A stretch of 64,000 nt of DNA from NCBI GenBank assembly GCA_963697805.1, contig CAVOPB010000002.1, positions 1,054,001-1,118,000 on the forward strand, read 5' to 3'. The notes below the pieces were generated by a model. The model had not been told where the DNA came from and made no database searches. It saw only the letters and a list, made by a program, of their open reading frames with translations. This DNA is from VRUE01 sp963697805. GTDB taxonomy: Bacteria; Actinomycetota; Thermoleophilia; Solirubrobacterales; 70-9. Of this stretch, positions 57,137-64,000 are shown one piece after another (within the stretch, counting starts at the first letter, position 1; every line of letters begins with the position of its first letter). The translations under genes and the position numbers were made by a program.

Positions 57137-57672
57137 TGGCGCAGGAAGCGGCTCGCGTATATGCCGAGGCCCTGTTCGAGGTTGCCAGGGACAGGGGCAA
57201 GCTCGAGGAGATCGGCAACGAGCTGGCGCAGTTCGCCGATGCGGTCGGGGCGGAGCGCGAACTGCAGGTCTTCCTGTTCAGCCCCTATTTCTCCACCCAG
57301 GAGAAGATCGAGGGGCTGCACCGGGCCGTGACCGGCGCCGACGAGGAGCTGGTGAACTTCCTCGAGCTGATGATCGAAAAGCACCGCATGACCGAGATCT
57401 TCCGCGTCCGGAGCCGCTTCGAGCAGCTCTGGAAGCAGGAGAACAGGCGCCTCGACGTGACCGTGACCAGCGCCGTCGAGCTCGACCCGGCGGTGGTCGA
57501 GAAGCTCGGGGCCGAGGTCGAGCGCCAGACCGGCCAGAAGGTCGAGCTGGCCAGCCGCGTCGACGACCAGATCCTCGGCGGGATCGTGCTGCAGGTCGGC
57601 AACATGGTCCTCGACGCGAGCATCCGCAGTCGTCTGGAGAAACTTCGAAAGAGCGTCGCGCAGGCGGCGTAA
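57136..57672 (+). CDS. atpH: F-type ATP synthase subunit delta
   Basis: The 178-aa protein begins MAQEAARVYAEALFEVARDRGKLEEI, with LQVFLFSPYFSTQEK in the N-terminal helical domain and the C-terminal EVERQTGQKVELASRVDDQILGGIVLQVGNMVLDASIRSRL signature. It joins the b stalk to the catalytic head. Standard length. Confidence 0.95.
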   Translation: MAQEAARVYAEALFEVARDRGKLEEIGNELAQFADAVGAERELQVFLFSPYFSTQEKIEGLHRAVTGADEELVNFLELMIEKHRMTEIFRVRSRFEQLWKQENRRLDVTVTSAVELDPAVVEKLGAEVERQTGQKVELASRVDDQILGGIVLQVGNMVLDASIRSRLEKLRKSVAQAA

Positions 57673-57692
57673 GGAAGGGAAAGAGCACCCAA

Positions 57693-59348
57693 ATGGAGAT
57701 CAAGCCGGACGAGATCGCATCGATTCTCAGGGAGAGGATCGAAGGCATGGACACGGCGACCGCCGACCTCACCGAGGTCGGCACGGTGCTGTCGGTCGCC
57801 GACGGCATCGCCCGCATCCACGGCCTCGACAACTGCATGGCGCTGGAGATGCTCGAGCTGCCGCACGGGGTGACCGGGCTCGCGCTCAACCTCGAGGCCG
57901 ACAACGTCGGAGCCGTGCTGTTCGGCGAGTGGGAAAAAGTCGTCGAGGGCGACACGGTCAAGCGCACCGATCAGCTGCTCGAGATTCCGGTCGGCGAGGA
58001 GCTGCTGGGCCGCCTTGTCGACCCGCTCGGCCGCCCGCTCGACGACAAGGGCGATCTCAACACGACCGAGACCCGCCCGGCCGAGTTCAAAGCCCCAGGC
58101 GTCGTCCAGCGCCAGCCGGTCGAGGAGCCGGTCCAGACCGGCCTGATGTCGATCGACGGGATGATCCCGATCGGCCGCGGCCAGCGAGAGCTGATAATCG
58201 GCGACCGCCAGACAGGCAAGACGGCGATCGCGATCGACACGATCATCAACAACCGCGACAAGGACCTGATCTGCATCTACGTCGCGATCGGGCAGCGGAT
58301 GTCGAGCGTCGTCCAGCTCAAGGAGATCCTCGAGGAGAACGGGGCGATGGAGAACACGATCATCGTCGCCGCCCCCGCCGATGAGGCGGCGCCGATCAAG
58401 TACATCGCGCCCTACGCCGGCTGCGCGATGGGCGAGCACTTTCTCTACAACGGGAAAGCTGCCCTCTGCGTTTACGACGACCTCACCAAACACGCCTACG
58501 CGTACCGCCAGATGTCGCTGCTGCTGCGGCGCCCGCCCGGTCGCGAGGCCTACCCGGGCGACGTCTTCTACCTGCACTCGCGGCTGCTCGAGCGGGCGGT
58601 CAAATTGAACGACGAGCTCGGCGGTGGCTCGCTGACGGCGCTGCCGATCATCGAGACCCAGGCCTCCGATGTCTCGGCCTACATCCCGACCAACGTGATC
58701 TCGATCACCGACGGCCAGATCTTCCTCGAGTCGGACCTCTTCAACTCGGGCGTGCGACCGGCGATCAACGTCGGCATCTCGGTCTCCCGGGTGGGGGGCA
58801 ACGCGCAGACCAAGGCGATGAAGAAGGTCGCCGGAAAACTGCGCCTCGACCTCTCTCAGTACCGCGACCTCGAGGCCTTCGCCCAGTTCGGCTCCGAGCT
58901 CGACCCCGAGACCCAGAAATCGCTCAATCGCGGCGAGCGGCTGGTCGAGCTGCTGAAACAGAAGGAGCGCGACCCGCTTTCGGTCGCCGACCAGGTCGCC
59001 TCGATCTTCTCCGGCACCGGCGGCTACCTCGACCGGATCAAGACCGAGCGGGTCGGTGAGTTCCTCGCCGACCTGCGGGTCCGGCTCCAGGCCGAGAACG
59101 CCGAGCTGCTGACGCGGATCGAAGAGACCGGCAAGCTCGAGGATGACGACGAGGAGGCGCTCGGCAAGGCGATCGCCGAGTTCGTCGATGACTTCGGCGC
59201 CGACTTCGACGAGCACGGCGACCCGATCGAGTCCGGCGAGTCCGACCGCATCCTCTCGACCGAGGAGCGCAAAAAGGGCTCACATGTTCCTCAGGACGAG
59301 GACAGCGAGAGCGCCAAGGAGGAGGAGGCGGAGGCAACTCCGGCGTAG
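57693..59348 (+). CDS. atpA: F-type ATP synthase subunit alpha
   Basis: The non-catalytic nucleotide-binding subunit, 551 aa. The P-loop is GDRQTGKT (about 170-177), preceded by MIPIGRGQRELII. Further motifs are VYDDLTKHAYAYRQMSLLLRRPPGREAYPGDVFYLHSRLLERA, the family signature, and RPAINVGISVSRVGGNAQ (arginine finger region). The last 45 residues are an acidic tail rich in Glu, Ser and Ala beyond the E. coli end. The start ATG follows AAGGAAGG. Confidence 0.97.
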   Translation: MEIKPDEIASILRERIEGMDTATADLTEVGTVLSVADGIARIHGLDNCMALEMLELPHGVTGLALNLEADNVGAVLFGEWEKVVEGDTVKRTDQLLEIPVGEELLGRLVDPLGRPLDDKGDLNTTETRPAEFKAPGVVQRQPVEEPVQTGLMSIDGMIPIGRGQRELIIGDRQTGKTAIAIDTIINNRDKDLICIYVAIGQRMSSVVQLKEILEENGAMENTIIVAAPADEAAPIKYIAPYAGCAMGEHFLYNGKAALCVYDDLTKHAYAYRQMSLLLRRPPGREAYPGDVFYLHSRLLERAVKLNDELGGGSLTALPIIETQASDVSAYIPTNVISITDGQIFLESDLFNSGVRPAINVGISVSRVGGNAQTKAMKKVAGKLRLDLSQYRDLEAFAQFGSELDPETQKSLNRGERLVELLKQKERDPLSVADQVASIFSGTGGYLDRIKTERVGEFLADLRVRLQAENAELLTRIEETGKLEDDDEEALGKAIAEFVDDFGADFDEHGDPIESGESDRILSTEERKKGSHVPQDEDSESAKEEEAEATPA

Positions 59349-59354
59349 ATCCCC

Positions 59355-60275
59355 ATGGCATCGCAGAAGGAAGTCAAAAGCCGCATCGCGTCGATCAAGA
59401 ACATCAACAAGATCACGCGGGCGATGGAGATGGTGGCCGCGGCGCGGCTGCGTCGCGCCGAGCAGCGGATCGAGGCCCTGCGCCCCTACGCGGAGGGGAT
59501 GCGGAGGCTGACCCGCCAGGCGGCGCAGAACGCGGGCGGCATCCCCTGGGTCCCGGTGCTCGAAGAGCACAAGTCCGAAGATCGTGTCGGCGTTCTTCTG
59601 ATCACCGGCGACCGCGGCCTCGCGGGGGCCTTCAACACCAACATCATCCGCGACGGCATGCGCCTCGCCGCCGAGCTGCGCGAGCGCGGCGTCGAGCCCG
59701 CCTTCTCGGCGGTCGGCCGCAAGGGCGTCTCCGCCCTCACCTTCCGCAAACAGGAGCTGAGCGGCACCTACATCGGCTTCACCGACCGGCCCGCCTTCGC
59801 CAACGCGCGCGAGATCGGCGAGGAGCTGACCGCGCGCTACGTCGACGGCGAGGTCGACCGGGTCGAGCTGGTCTACAACCGCTATGTCTCGCCGCTGACC
59901 CAGCATGTCTGGCGACAGACCCTGCTGCCGATGCAGCAGGCCGAGGTGATCGGTGAGGGAGTGTCCGAGGAGGAGGCCGAGGGTGAGCCGAGCGACGCTG
60001 AGCAGGCCCAGGCGTCGGCGCTCTGGGAGTACGAGCCCGAGCCCGAGATCCTGCTCGCCCAGCTGATCCCCGAGTACGTGAACGTCTCGGTCTACCGGGC
60101 GCTGCTCGAGTCCGCGGCCTCCGAGTTGGGTGCGCGGATGACCGCGATGCGGAACGCGGCCGAGAACGCGGAAACGATCATGGACGACCTCACCCTGGAA
60201 ATGAACCGGGTCAGGCAGTCGGAGATCACGCAGGAGATCCTCGAGGTTGTCGCCGGCGCCGAGGCGCTGGGATGA
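59355..60275 (+). CDS. atpG: F-type ATP synthase subunit gamma
   Basis: The central rotor shaft, 306 aa. It has SRIASIKNINKITRAMEMVAAARLRRAE at the N-terminus, LLITGDRGLAGAFNTNIIR, and the C-terminal helix RMTAMRNAAENAETIMDDLTLEMNRVRQSEITQEILEVVAGAEAL. An acidic loop near residues 200-225 (GVSEEEAEGEPSDAEQAQAS) is larger than in E. coli. Its TGA stop is part of the dispersed repeat copy d (ATGA). Confidence 0.96.
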   Translation: MASQKEVKSRIASIKNINKITRAMEMVAAARLRRAEQRIEALRPYAEGMRRLTRQAAQNAGGIPWVPVLEEHKSEDRVGVLLITGDRGLAGAFNTNIIRDGMRLAAELRERGVEPAFSAVGRKGVSALTFRKQELSGTYIGFTDRPAFANAREIGEELTARYVDGEVDRVELVYNRYVSPLTQHVWRQTLLPMQQAEVIGEGVSEEEAEGEPSDAEQAQASALWEYEPEPEILLAQLIPEYVNVSVYRALLESAASELGARMTAMRNAAENAETIMDDLTLEMNRVRQSEITQEILEVVAGAEALG

Positions 60276-60367
60276 GCGCGGAGCGAGCAAGCGTCGAAAT
60301 CTGGTGCTCGCGCAGCGAGCGAAGCGCGAAATTTATGTCTGAACGAACTAAAGGAACCAATGTCTGA
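60272..60367 (+). repeat. dispersed MSAER element, copy d (mini-ORF between atpG and atpD)
   Basis: ATGAGCGCGGAGCGAGCAAG and GCGAGCGAAGCGCGAAAT make a 31-codon ORF (MSAERASVEIWC...). Its ATG overlaps the atpG stop (ATGA). Its TGA (60365-60367) lies inside the start of atpD (ATG 60360, 8-bp overlap). It fills the 84-bp gap between two genes that must be made in fixed ratio. Confidence 0.65.
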
Positions 60368-61784
60368 GAGCAACGGAGCGAACGCAGGACGAGTTGAGCA
60401 GGTGACGGGCGTCGTCGTCGACGCCTACTTCCCCGAGCAGCTGCCGGAGATCTACTCGGCGCTGAAGATCGAGATGGGGGGCGAAGGGGACGTTGAGAAG
60501 ACCGACCTGATCTGCGAGGTGCAGCAGCACCTCGGCGACGACCGCGTCCGCGCCGTCGCGATGGACGCGACCGACGGCCTCAAGCGGGGCGACCGCGTGA
60601 TCGACACCGGCGACCCGATCACGGTCCCGGTCGGGGACGAAACGCTGGGACGCATCTTCAATCTGCTCGGCGAACCGATCGACCAGGGCGCTGAGCTCAA
60701 GAGCGGCGAGCGCTGGCCGATCCACCGGCCGGCCCCCTCGGCGTCCGATCTGGCGCCGACCCAGGAGATCCTCGAGACCGGGATCAAGGTCATTGACCTG
60801 CTGGCCCCCTACGCGAAAGGCGGCAAGGTCGGGCTCTTCGGCGGCGCTGGCGTCGGCAAGACGGTCCTGATTCAGGAGCTGATCCGGAACATCGCCGAGG
60901 AGCACTCCGGCCTCTCCGCATTTGTCGGCGTCGGCGAGCGCTCCCGCGAGGGCAATGATCTCTGGCTCGAGATGAAAGAGTCGGGCGTGCTCGAGAAGAC
61001 GATGCTCGTCTTCGGCCAGATGAACGAGCCGCCGGGCGCACGCCTGCGCGTCGCCCTCTCCGGCCTGACGATGGCCGAGTACTACCGCGAGCAGGGCGGA
61101 CAGGACGTGCTGCTGTTCATCGACAACATCTTCCGCTTCGTTCAGGCAGGCTCGGAGGTCTCGGCGCTGCTCGGGCGCATGCCCTCGGCGGTCGGCTACC
61201 AGCCGACGCTGGAGACCGAGATGGGCGGCCTGCAGGAGCGGATCACCTCGACCGACCGCGGCTCGGTCACCTCTATCCAGGCCGTCTACGTCCCCGCCGA
61301 CGACTACACCGACCCGGCGCCGGCCTCGGTGTTCGCCCACCTCAACGCGACGACGGCGCTCTCGCGGGCGATCTCCGAGAAAGGGATCTACCCGGCGGTC
61401 GACCCCCTCGACTCGAGTTCGACGATCCTCAAGCCGGACATCCTCGGCGAGGAGCATTACCGCACCGCGACCGAGGTCCAGGAGGTGCTCCAGCGCTACA
61501 AGGAGCTCCAGGACATCATCGCGATCCTCGGCATCGACGAGCTCTCGGACGAGGACAAGCAGACGGTCTCGCGCGCGCGCAAGATCGAGCGCTTCCTCTC
61601 GCAGCCGTTCTTCGTCGCCGAGCAGTTCACCGGCCGCGGCGGCGAGTACGTGCCGGTCGCCGAGACGGTCCGCGGCTTCCGCGAGATCCTCGACGGTGAG
61701 CACGACGAGCTCTCCGAGGGCGCCTTCTACATGCAGGGCTCGATCGACCAGGTGACGGAGAACGCGAGCAAGGCGAAGGCCTAG
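60360..61784 (+). CDS. atpD: F-type ATP synthase subunit beta
   Basis: The catalytic subunit, 474 aa. The P-loop is GGAGVGKT (about 161-168), followed by GVGERSREGNDLW, MNEPPGARLRVALSGLTMAEYYR, VLLFIDNIFRFVQAGSEVSALLGRMPSAVGYQPTL, the family signature DPAPASVFAHLNATTALSR, and DELSDED, a DELSEED-type lever. ATG 60360 is preceded by AAAGGAACC. Its start overlaps the mini-ORF stop. Confidence 0.98.
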   Translation: MSESNGANAGRVEQVTGVVVDAYFPEQLPEIYSALKIEMGGEGDVEKTDLICEVQQHLGDDRVRAVAMDATDGLKRGDRVIDTGDPITVPVGDETLGRIFNLLGEPIDQGAELKSGERWPIHRPAPSASDLAPTQEILETGIKVIDLLAPYAKGGKVGLFGGAGVGKTVLIQELIRNIAEEHSGLSAFVGVGERSREGNDLWLEMKESGVLEKTMLVFGQMNEPPGARLRVALSGLTMAEYYREQGGQDVLLFIDNIFRFVQAGSEVSALLGRMPSAVGYQPTLETEMGGLQERITSTDRGSVTSIQAVYVPADDYTDPAPASVFAHLNATTALSRAISEKGIYPAVDPLDSSSTILKPDILGEEHYRTATEVQEVLQRYKELQDIIAILGIDELSDEDKQTVSRARKIERFLSQPFFVAEQFTGRGGEYVPVAETVRGFREILDGEHDELSEGAFYMQGSIDQVTENASKAKA

Positions 61785-61787
61785 GCG

Positions 61788-62201
61788 TTGGCGGGGGAGA
61801 CGAAATTCGAGGTCGAGGTCCTCACCCCGGAGGGTGAGGTCTTCAACGGCGAGGTGCGCCAGGTCTCGACCCGAACCGCCGGCGGCGAGATCGGGATCCT
61901 CGCCAACCACGCGCCGCTGCTGGCGGCGCTGCGCCCGGCCGAGCTTCGCCTCCACCTGAGCGACTCGGAAACCGTCCGCTACGCCCAGGCCCACGGCTGG
62001 CTGCAGGTGTTCGGCAACCACGCCCGGCTGCTGGTCGAGGAGGCGATCGCCCCCGAGGACCTCGACGCGACCTCTCTCAAAGAGCAGCTCTCCGATGCCG
62101 AGCGCCGCGTTTCGGAGTCCGAGGAGGGCAGCGCCGCCCAGGGGCGGGCCGAAAAAGACCAGGAGCGTGCGGAGGCATTCCTCGCTCTGACCCAGGGATA
62201 A
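61788..62201 (+). CDS. atpC: F-type ATP synthase subunit epsilon
   Basis: The 137-aa subunit starts with TTG 61788 (three nt after atpD). The N-terminal beta-sandwich contains EVEVLTPEGEVFNGEVRQVS and GEIGILANHAPLLAAL. The C-terminal helical hairpin (LSDAERRVSESEEGSAAQGRAEKDQERAEAFLAL) can inhibit rotation. It is the last gene of the atp operon. Confidence 0.95.
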   Translation: MAGETKFEVEVLTPEGEVFNGEVRQVSTRTAGGEIGILANHAPLLAALRPAELRLHLSDSETVRYAQAHGWLQVFGNHARLLVEEAIAPEDLDATSLKEQLSDAERRVSESEEGSAAQGRAEKDQERAEAFLALTQG

Positions 62202-62418
62202 GTGGGGGATCCGGGGCCCCTCCGCGGGAATTGACGCACCTCGCTTCGCTCGGAGCGAATGAAGAGCGCGGGCTCCGCCCGCGCAAAGGACAGATGCAAT
62301 CTGGTTCCTGCGCGCCGAAGGCGCGCACCAATCCTGGGAGCGATGGCCCACGGGGCCGAGCGACCTCAATTCCGCCGAAGGGTGGCCGGGCCTCCATCGC
62401 CCAGGACGCGGTGCCATC
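62202..62418. repeat. 217-bp gap with a ladder of short-loop hairpins after the atp operon
   Basis: Perfect palindromes occur in series: GGGGCCCC (62213-62220), TTCGCTC-G-GAGCGAA (62245-62259), GCGCGGGC-TCC-GCCCGCGC (62266-62284), TGCGCGCC-GAA-GGCGCGCA (62309-62327) and GGCC/GGCC near 62345-62357. None has a T-tract. A 63-codon frame from TTG 62231 stays open through the whole region, and its TGA overlaps the next gene's GTG (GTGA). I do not call it a protein gene. Confidence 0.55.
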
Positions 62419-63510
62419 GTGAGCGAGGAGATGGTGGCTCTTGCGGAACGGTTGATCGGCTATGACACGTCCGAACCGGAGGCGGTGCTCGAAGCTGCGG
62501 GTTTCGTCAAGGGCTGGTTGGAGGCGCGGGGGATCGAAGCCGAGCACGAAGAGGTCCGCGGCCTGCCGGTGCTGAAGGCCGAGGTGGGGCCCGACGATGG
62601 GCCGACGGTCGTCCTCCACGGCCACCTCGACGTGGTCCCAGCCCGGCCTGGGCAGTTCGACCCGTTCCGCGACGGCGACCGCCTCTACGGGCGCGGCACC
62701 TATGACATGAAGGGGGCCCTGGCCGCGATGCTGGTGACGACGGCGGCGATGCACGACCAGGACCGGGTCCGGGTCCGCCTCGGGATCGTCGGTGACGAGG
62801 AGTCGGAGGAGGAGGCCGAACGCGGCAGCGACCGCCTCGTCGACAGCGGGTTCATCGGCGACTTCGCGATCACCGGCGAGCCGACCGATCTGCAGATCGG
62901 CGTCGAGGCGAAGGGCGTGCTGGCGCTGCGCCTCGAGGTCTCCGGTGTCGCCGCGCACGGGGCGACGCCCTGGCTCGGGGACAACGCCGCGCTGCGGGCC
63001 GTCGACGTTTTCCGCAGTATCGAGTCGCTACCGTTTGCCCGGCACAGCTCAGAGCTGTTCGACCGCCCTTCGATCAACCTTGGCCGGATCCTGGGCGGCG
63101 ACGCGCTCAACAAGGTGCCCGACCGATGCGCGATCGACGTCGACATCCGCTACCTGCCAGACCAGGACCCCGCCGTGATCCTCGATCAGGTCCGGGGGCT
63201 GCCCGACGCCGAGGTAACCCAGCTGTTCACGAGGCCGCCGGCCGTCGTCGACCGCGACCTGCCCTACGTCAGGGCGCTGCGCGACGCGGCCTCCGCCCAT
63301 CACGACGGCGAGCCGATGAGTGTTGGCCGGGACGGCGCCTCCGATGCGGTCTCCTTCCTGCGGGTCGGGGTCCCAGCGGTCGAGTTCGGCCCGGTCGGCG
63401 ACGGGCACCATGGCCCGGGGGAGTGGGTCTCGGTCTCCTCGCTGCTGACCTACCGGCAGACGCTCGAGTCGTTCCTTCGGGCCCTCCCCGAGCGCCTTGG
63501 CGATGATTGA
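62419..63510 (+). CDS. M20 family metallopeptidase (ArgE/DapE-like)
   Basis: The 363-aa dizinc amidohydrolase has VVLHGHLDVVPARPG (metal His and Asp), LYGRGTYDMKGALAAML (bridging Asp), GDEESEEEAERGSD (catalytic Glu) and a dimerisation domain GVAAHGATPWLGDNAA. HHGPGEWVSVSSL supplies the last His. The substrate could be N-acetylornithine, succinyl-diaminopimelate or an acetylated amino acid; sequence alone does not decide. The start is GTG 62419; the stop overlaps the next gene by 8 bp. Confidence 0.9.
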   Translation: MSEEMVALAERLIGYDTSEPEAVLEAAGFVKGWLEARGIEAEHEEVRGLPVLKAEVGPDDGPTVVLHGHLDVVPARPGQFDPFRDGDRLYGRGTYDMKGALAAMLVTTAAMHDQDRVRVRLGIVGDEESEEEAERGSDRLVDSGFIGDFAITGEPTDLQIGVEAKGVLALRLEVSGVAAHGATPWLGDNAALRAVDVFRSIESLPFARHSSELFDRPSINLGRILGGDALNKVPDRCAIDVDIRYLPDQDPAVILDQVRGLPDAEVTQLFTRPPAVVDRDLPYVRALRDAASAHHDGEPMSVGRDGASDAVSFLRVGVPAVEFGPVGDGHHGPGEWVSVSSLLTYRQTLESFLRALPERLGDD

Positions 63511-64000
63511 GGAACCGTTCAAGAAGCCGCCGCTCTCGGGCGACTTCCAGCCGCCGCCGAAGCCGAAGCGCTACTGGTGGCGCTTCACGCTGGCCTCCGT
63601 CGTCATCGTCCTCGCAAGCGCGGCCGCGACCGCGACCAGCGCCCTCCTCTACGTCGACAGCATCGCCAAGGCCCTCTCCCACAACAACGTCCTCCAGAAC
63701 AAAGTCCAGAAGTTCCTCTCCCAGACCAACGGCGGGGAACCGCAGAACATCCTCATCATCGGCTCCGACAAACGCGCCAGCGAACCCGAAGACCCGGGCC
63801 GCTCCGACACGACGATCCTGCTGCGCCTCGACCCCGACCAGGACACGATCTCCCTGATGTCGATCCCCCGTGACCTCAAGGTCGAAATCCCCGGTGTGGG
63901 GACCGACAAGTTCAACGCCGCCTTCGCCTACGGAGGCCCGAAGCTGACGCTCCAGGTGGTCAAGGAAATGACCGGCCTGCCGATGAACCATGTCGTCAAC
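63503..64000 (+). CDS. LytR-CpsA-Psr (LCP) family protein, 3' end outside window
   Basis: ATG 63503 overlaps the M20 stop. The frame runs open to the window end (166 residues). It has a Pro-rich cytoplasmic N-terminus, a membrane helix (FTLASVVIVLASAAATATSALLYV, near 28-51), then the LCP domain: NILIIGSDKR, GRSDTTILLRLDPDQDTISLMSIPRDL and DKFNAAFAYGGPKLTLQVVKEM. These include the Arg and Asp residues that hold the polyprenyl pyrophosphate. LCP enzymes attach glycopolymers to peptidoglycan, consistent with the nearby wecA and sugar transferase genes. Confidence 0.9.
   Translation, partial: MIEEPFKKPPLSGDFQPPPKPKRYWWRFTLASVVIVLASAAATATSALLYVDSIAKALSHNNVLQNKVQKFLSQTNGGEPQNILIIGSDKRASEPEDPGRSDTTILLRLDPDQDTISLMSIPRDLKVEIPGVGTDKFNAAFAYGGPKLTLQVVKEMTGLPMNHVVN

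Noticed and set aside
62231..62422. 63-codon frame as a protein gene
   Set aside because: It runs through GC hairpins, has no recognisable composition or ribosome site and may be open only by chance; kept as part of the repeat region.

Overview
The window is GC-rich, single-chromosome-type bacterial DNA with very dense coding. Everything points to a high-GC actinobacterium of the class Thermoleophilia (order Solirubrobacterales or a close relative). The clues are a type IV pilus locus without an outer-membrane secretin in view, a surface protein with the RHNVVGYIALF...NKVNSADI start that I associate with that order, a mycobacterium-like methyltransferase/GH57/GT4 polysaccharide cluster, and start codons sitting 6-10 nt downstream of TAnnnT (often TAGACT) -10 boxes, as in leaderless actinobacterial genes. 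I see no rRNA, tRNA, CRISPR array, integrase or transposase. The assignment to an order is inference from gene content.

Layout. 1-7873: type IV pilus operon (three pilin-like or pilus-associated exported proteins, prepilin peptidase PilD, PilM, PilN, PilO and a PilP-position protein). 7885-9940: HxlR regulator and a large unknown protein. 9937-14510: two ArsA/Get3-like ATPases read leftward, then a ParA/Soj-like ATPase coupled to an FtsZ with a long N-terminal extension. 14520-18078: gamma-glutamyltransferase, a class III adenylate cyclase and an enoyl-CoA hydratase homologue. 18079-20591: methyltransferase and a secreted YWTD-type beta-propeller. 20606-24606: methyltransferase, frameshifted GH57 branching enzyme, GT4 glucosyltransferase and a hexapeptide acyltransferase, resembling the Rv3030-Rv3034c methylglucose lipopolysaccharide region. 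24634-29917: MeaB GTPase, a PRC-barrel-like protein, surface protein, acyl-CoA dehydrogenase, aldehyde dehydrogenase and HxlR regulator. 30008-31603: coupled small ORF, PaaI-type thioesterase and an XRE/nucleotidyltransferase toxin-antitoxin-like pair. 31600-40936: leucyl aminopeptidase, thiolase, HAD phosphatase, a two-subunit B12 acyl-CoA mutase with isobutyryl-CoA mutase signature residues, EtfBA and ETF dehydrogenase. This forms an acyl-CoA oxidation block with a FadR-like operator. 40944-43668: small protein, alpha/beta hydrolase, membrane diguanylate cyclase. 43750-62201: the conserved rpmE-DUF1385-prfA-prmC-sua5-...-glyA-...-wecA-atpIBEFHAGDC housekeeping block, with envelope-sugar genes and asnB inserted. 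62419-64000: M20 peptidase and the start of an LCP cell-wall ligase.

The most unusual signal is a set of short dispersed repeats that behave like coding modules. Four copies of an ATGAGCGCGGAGCGAGC...GCGAGCGAAGCGCGA element lie between genes. Three of them form a 22-31 codon mini-ORF (MSAER...) that bridges an intercistronic gap. It usually starts on the upstream stop codon (ATGA) and ends on or within 2 nt of the downstream start codon. Related sequence makes a 93-bp tandem repeat between glyA and the next gene, supplies the last codons of upstream genes, and appears in frame inside ftsZ and gamma-glutamyltransferase. Separately, four long perfect palindromes (14-20 bp arms) occur, one of them in frame inside prmC. 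These are the parts most worth following up.
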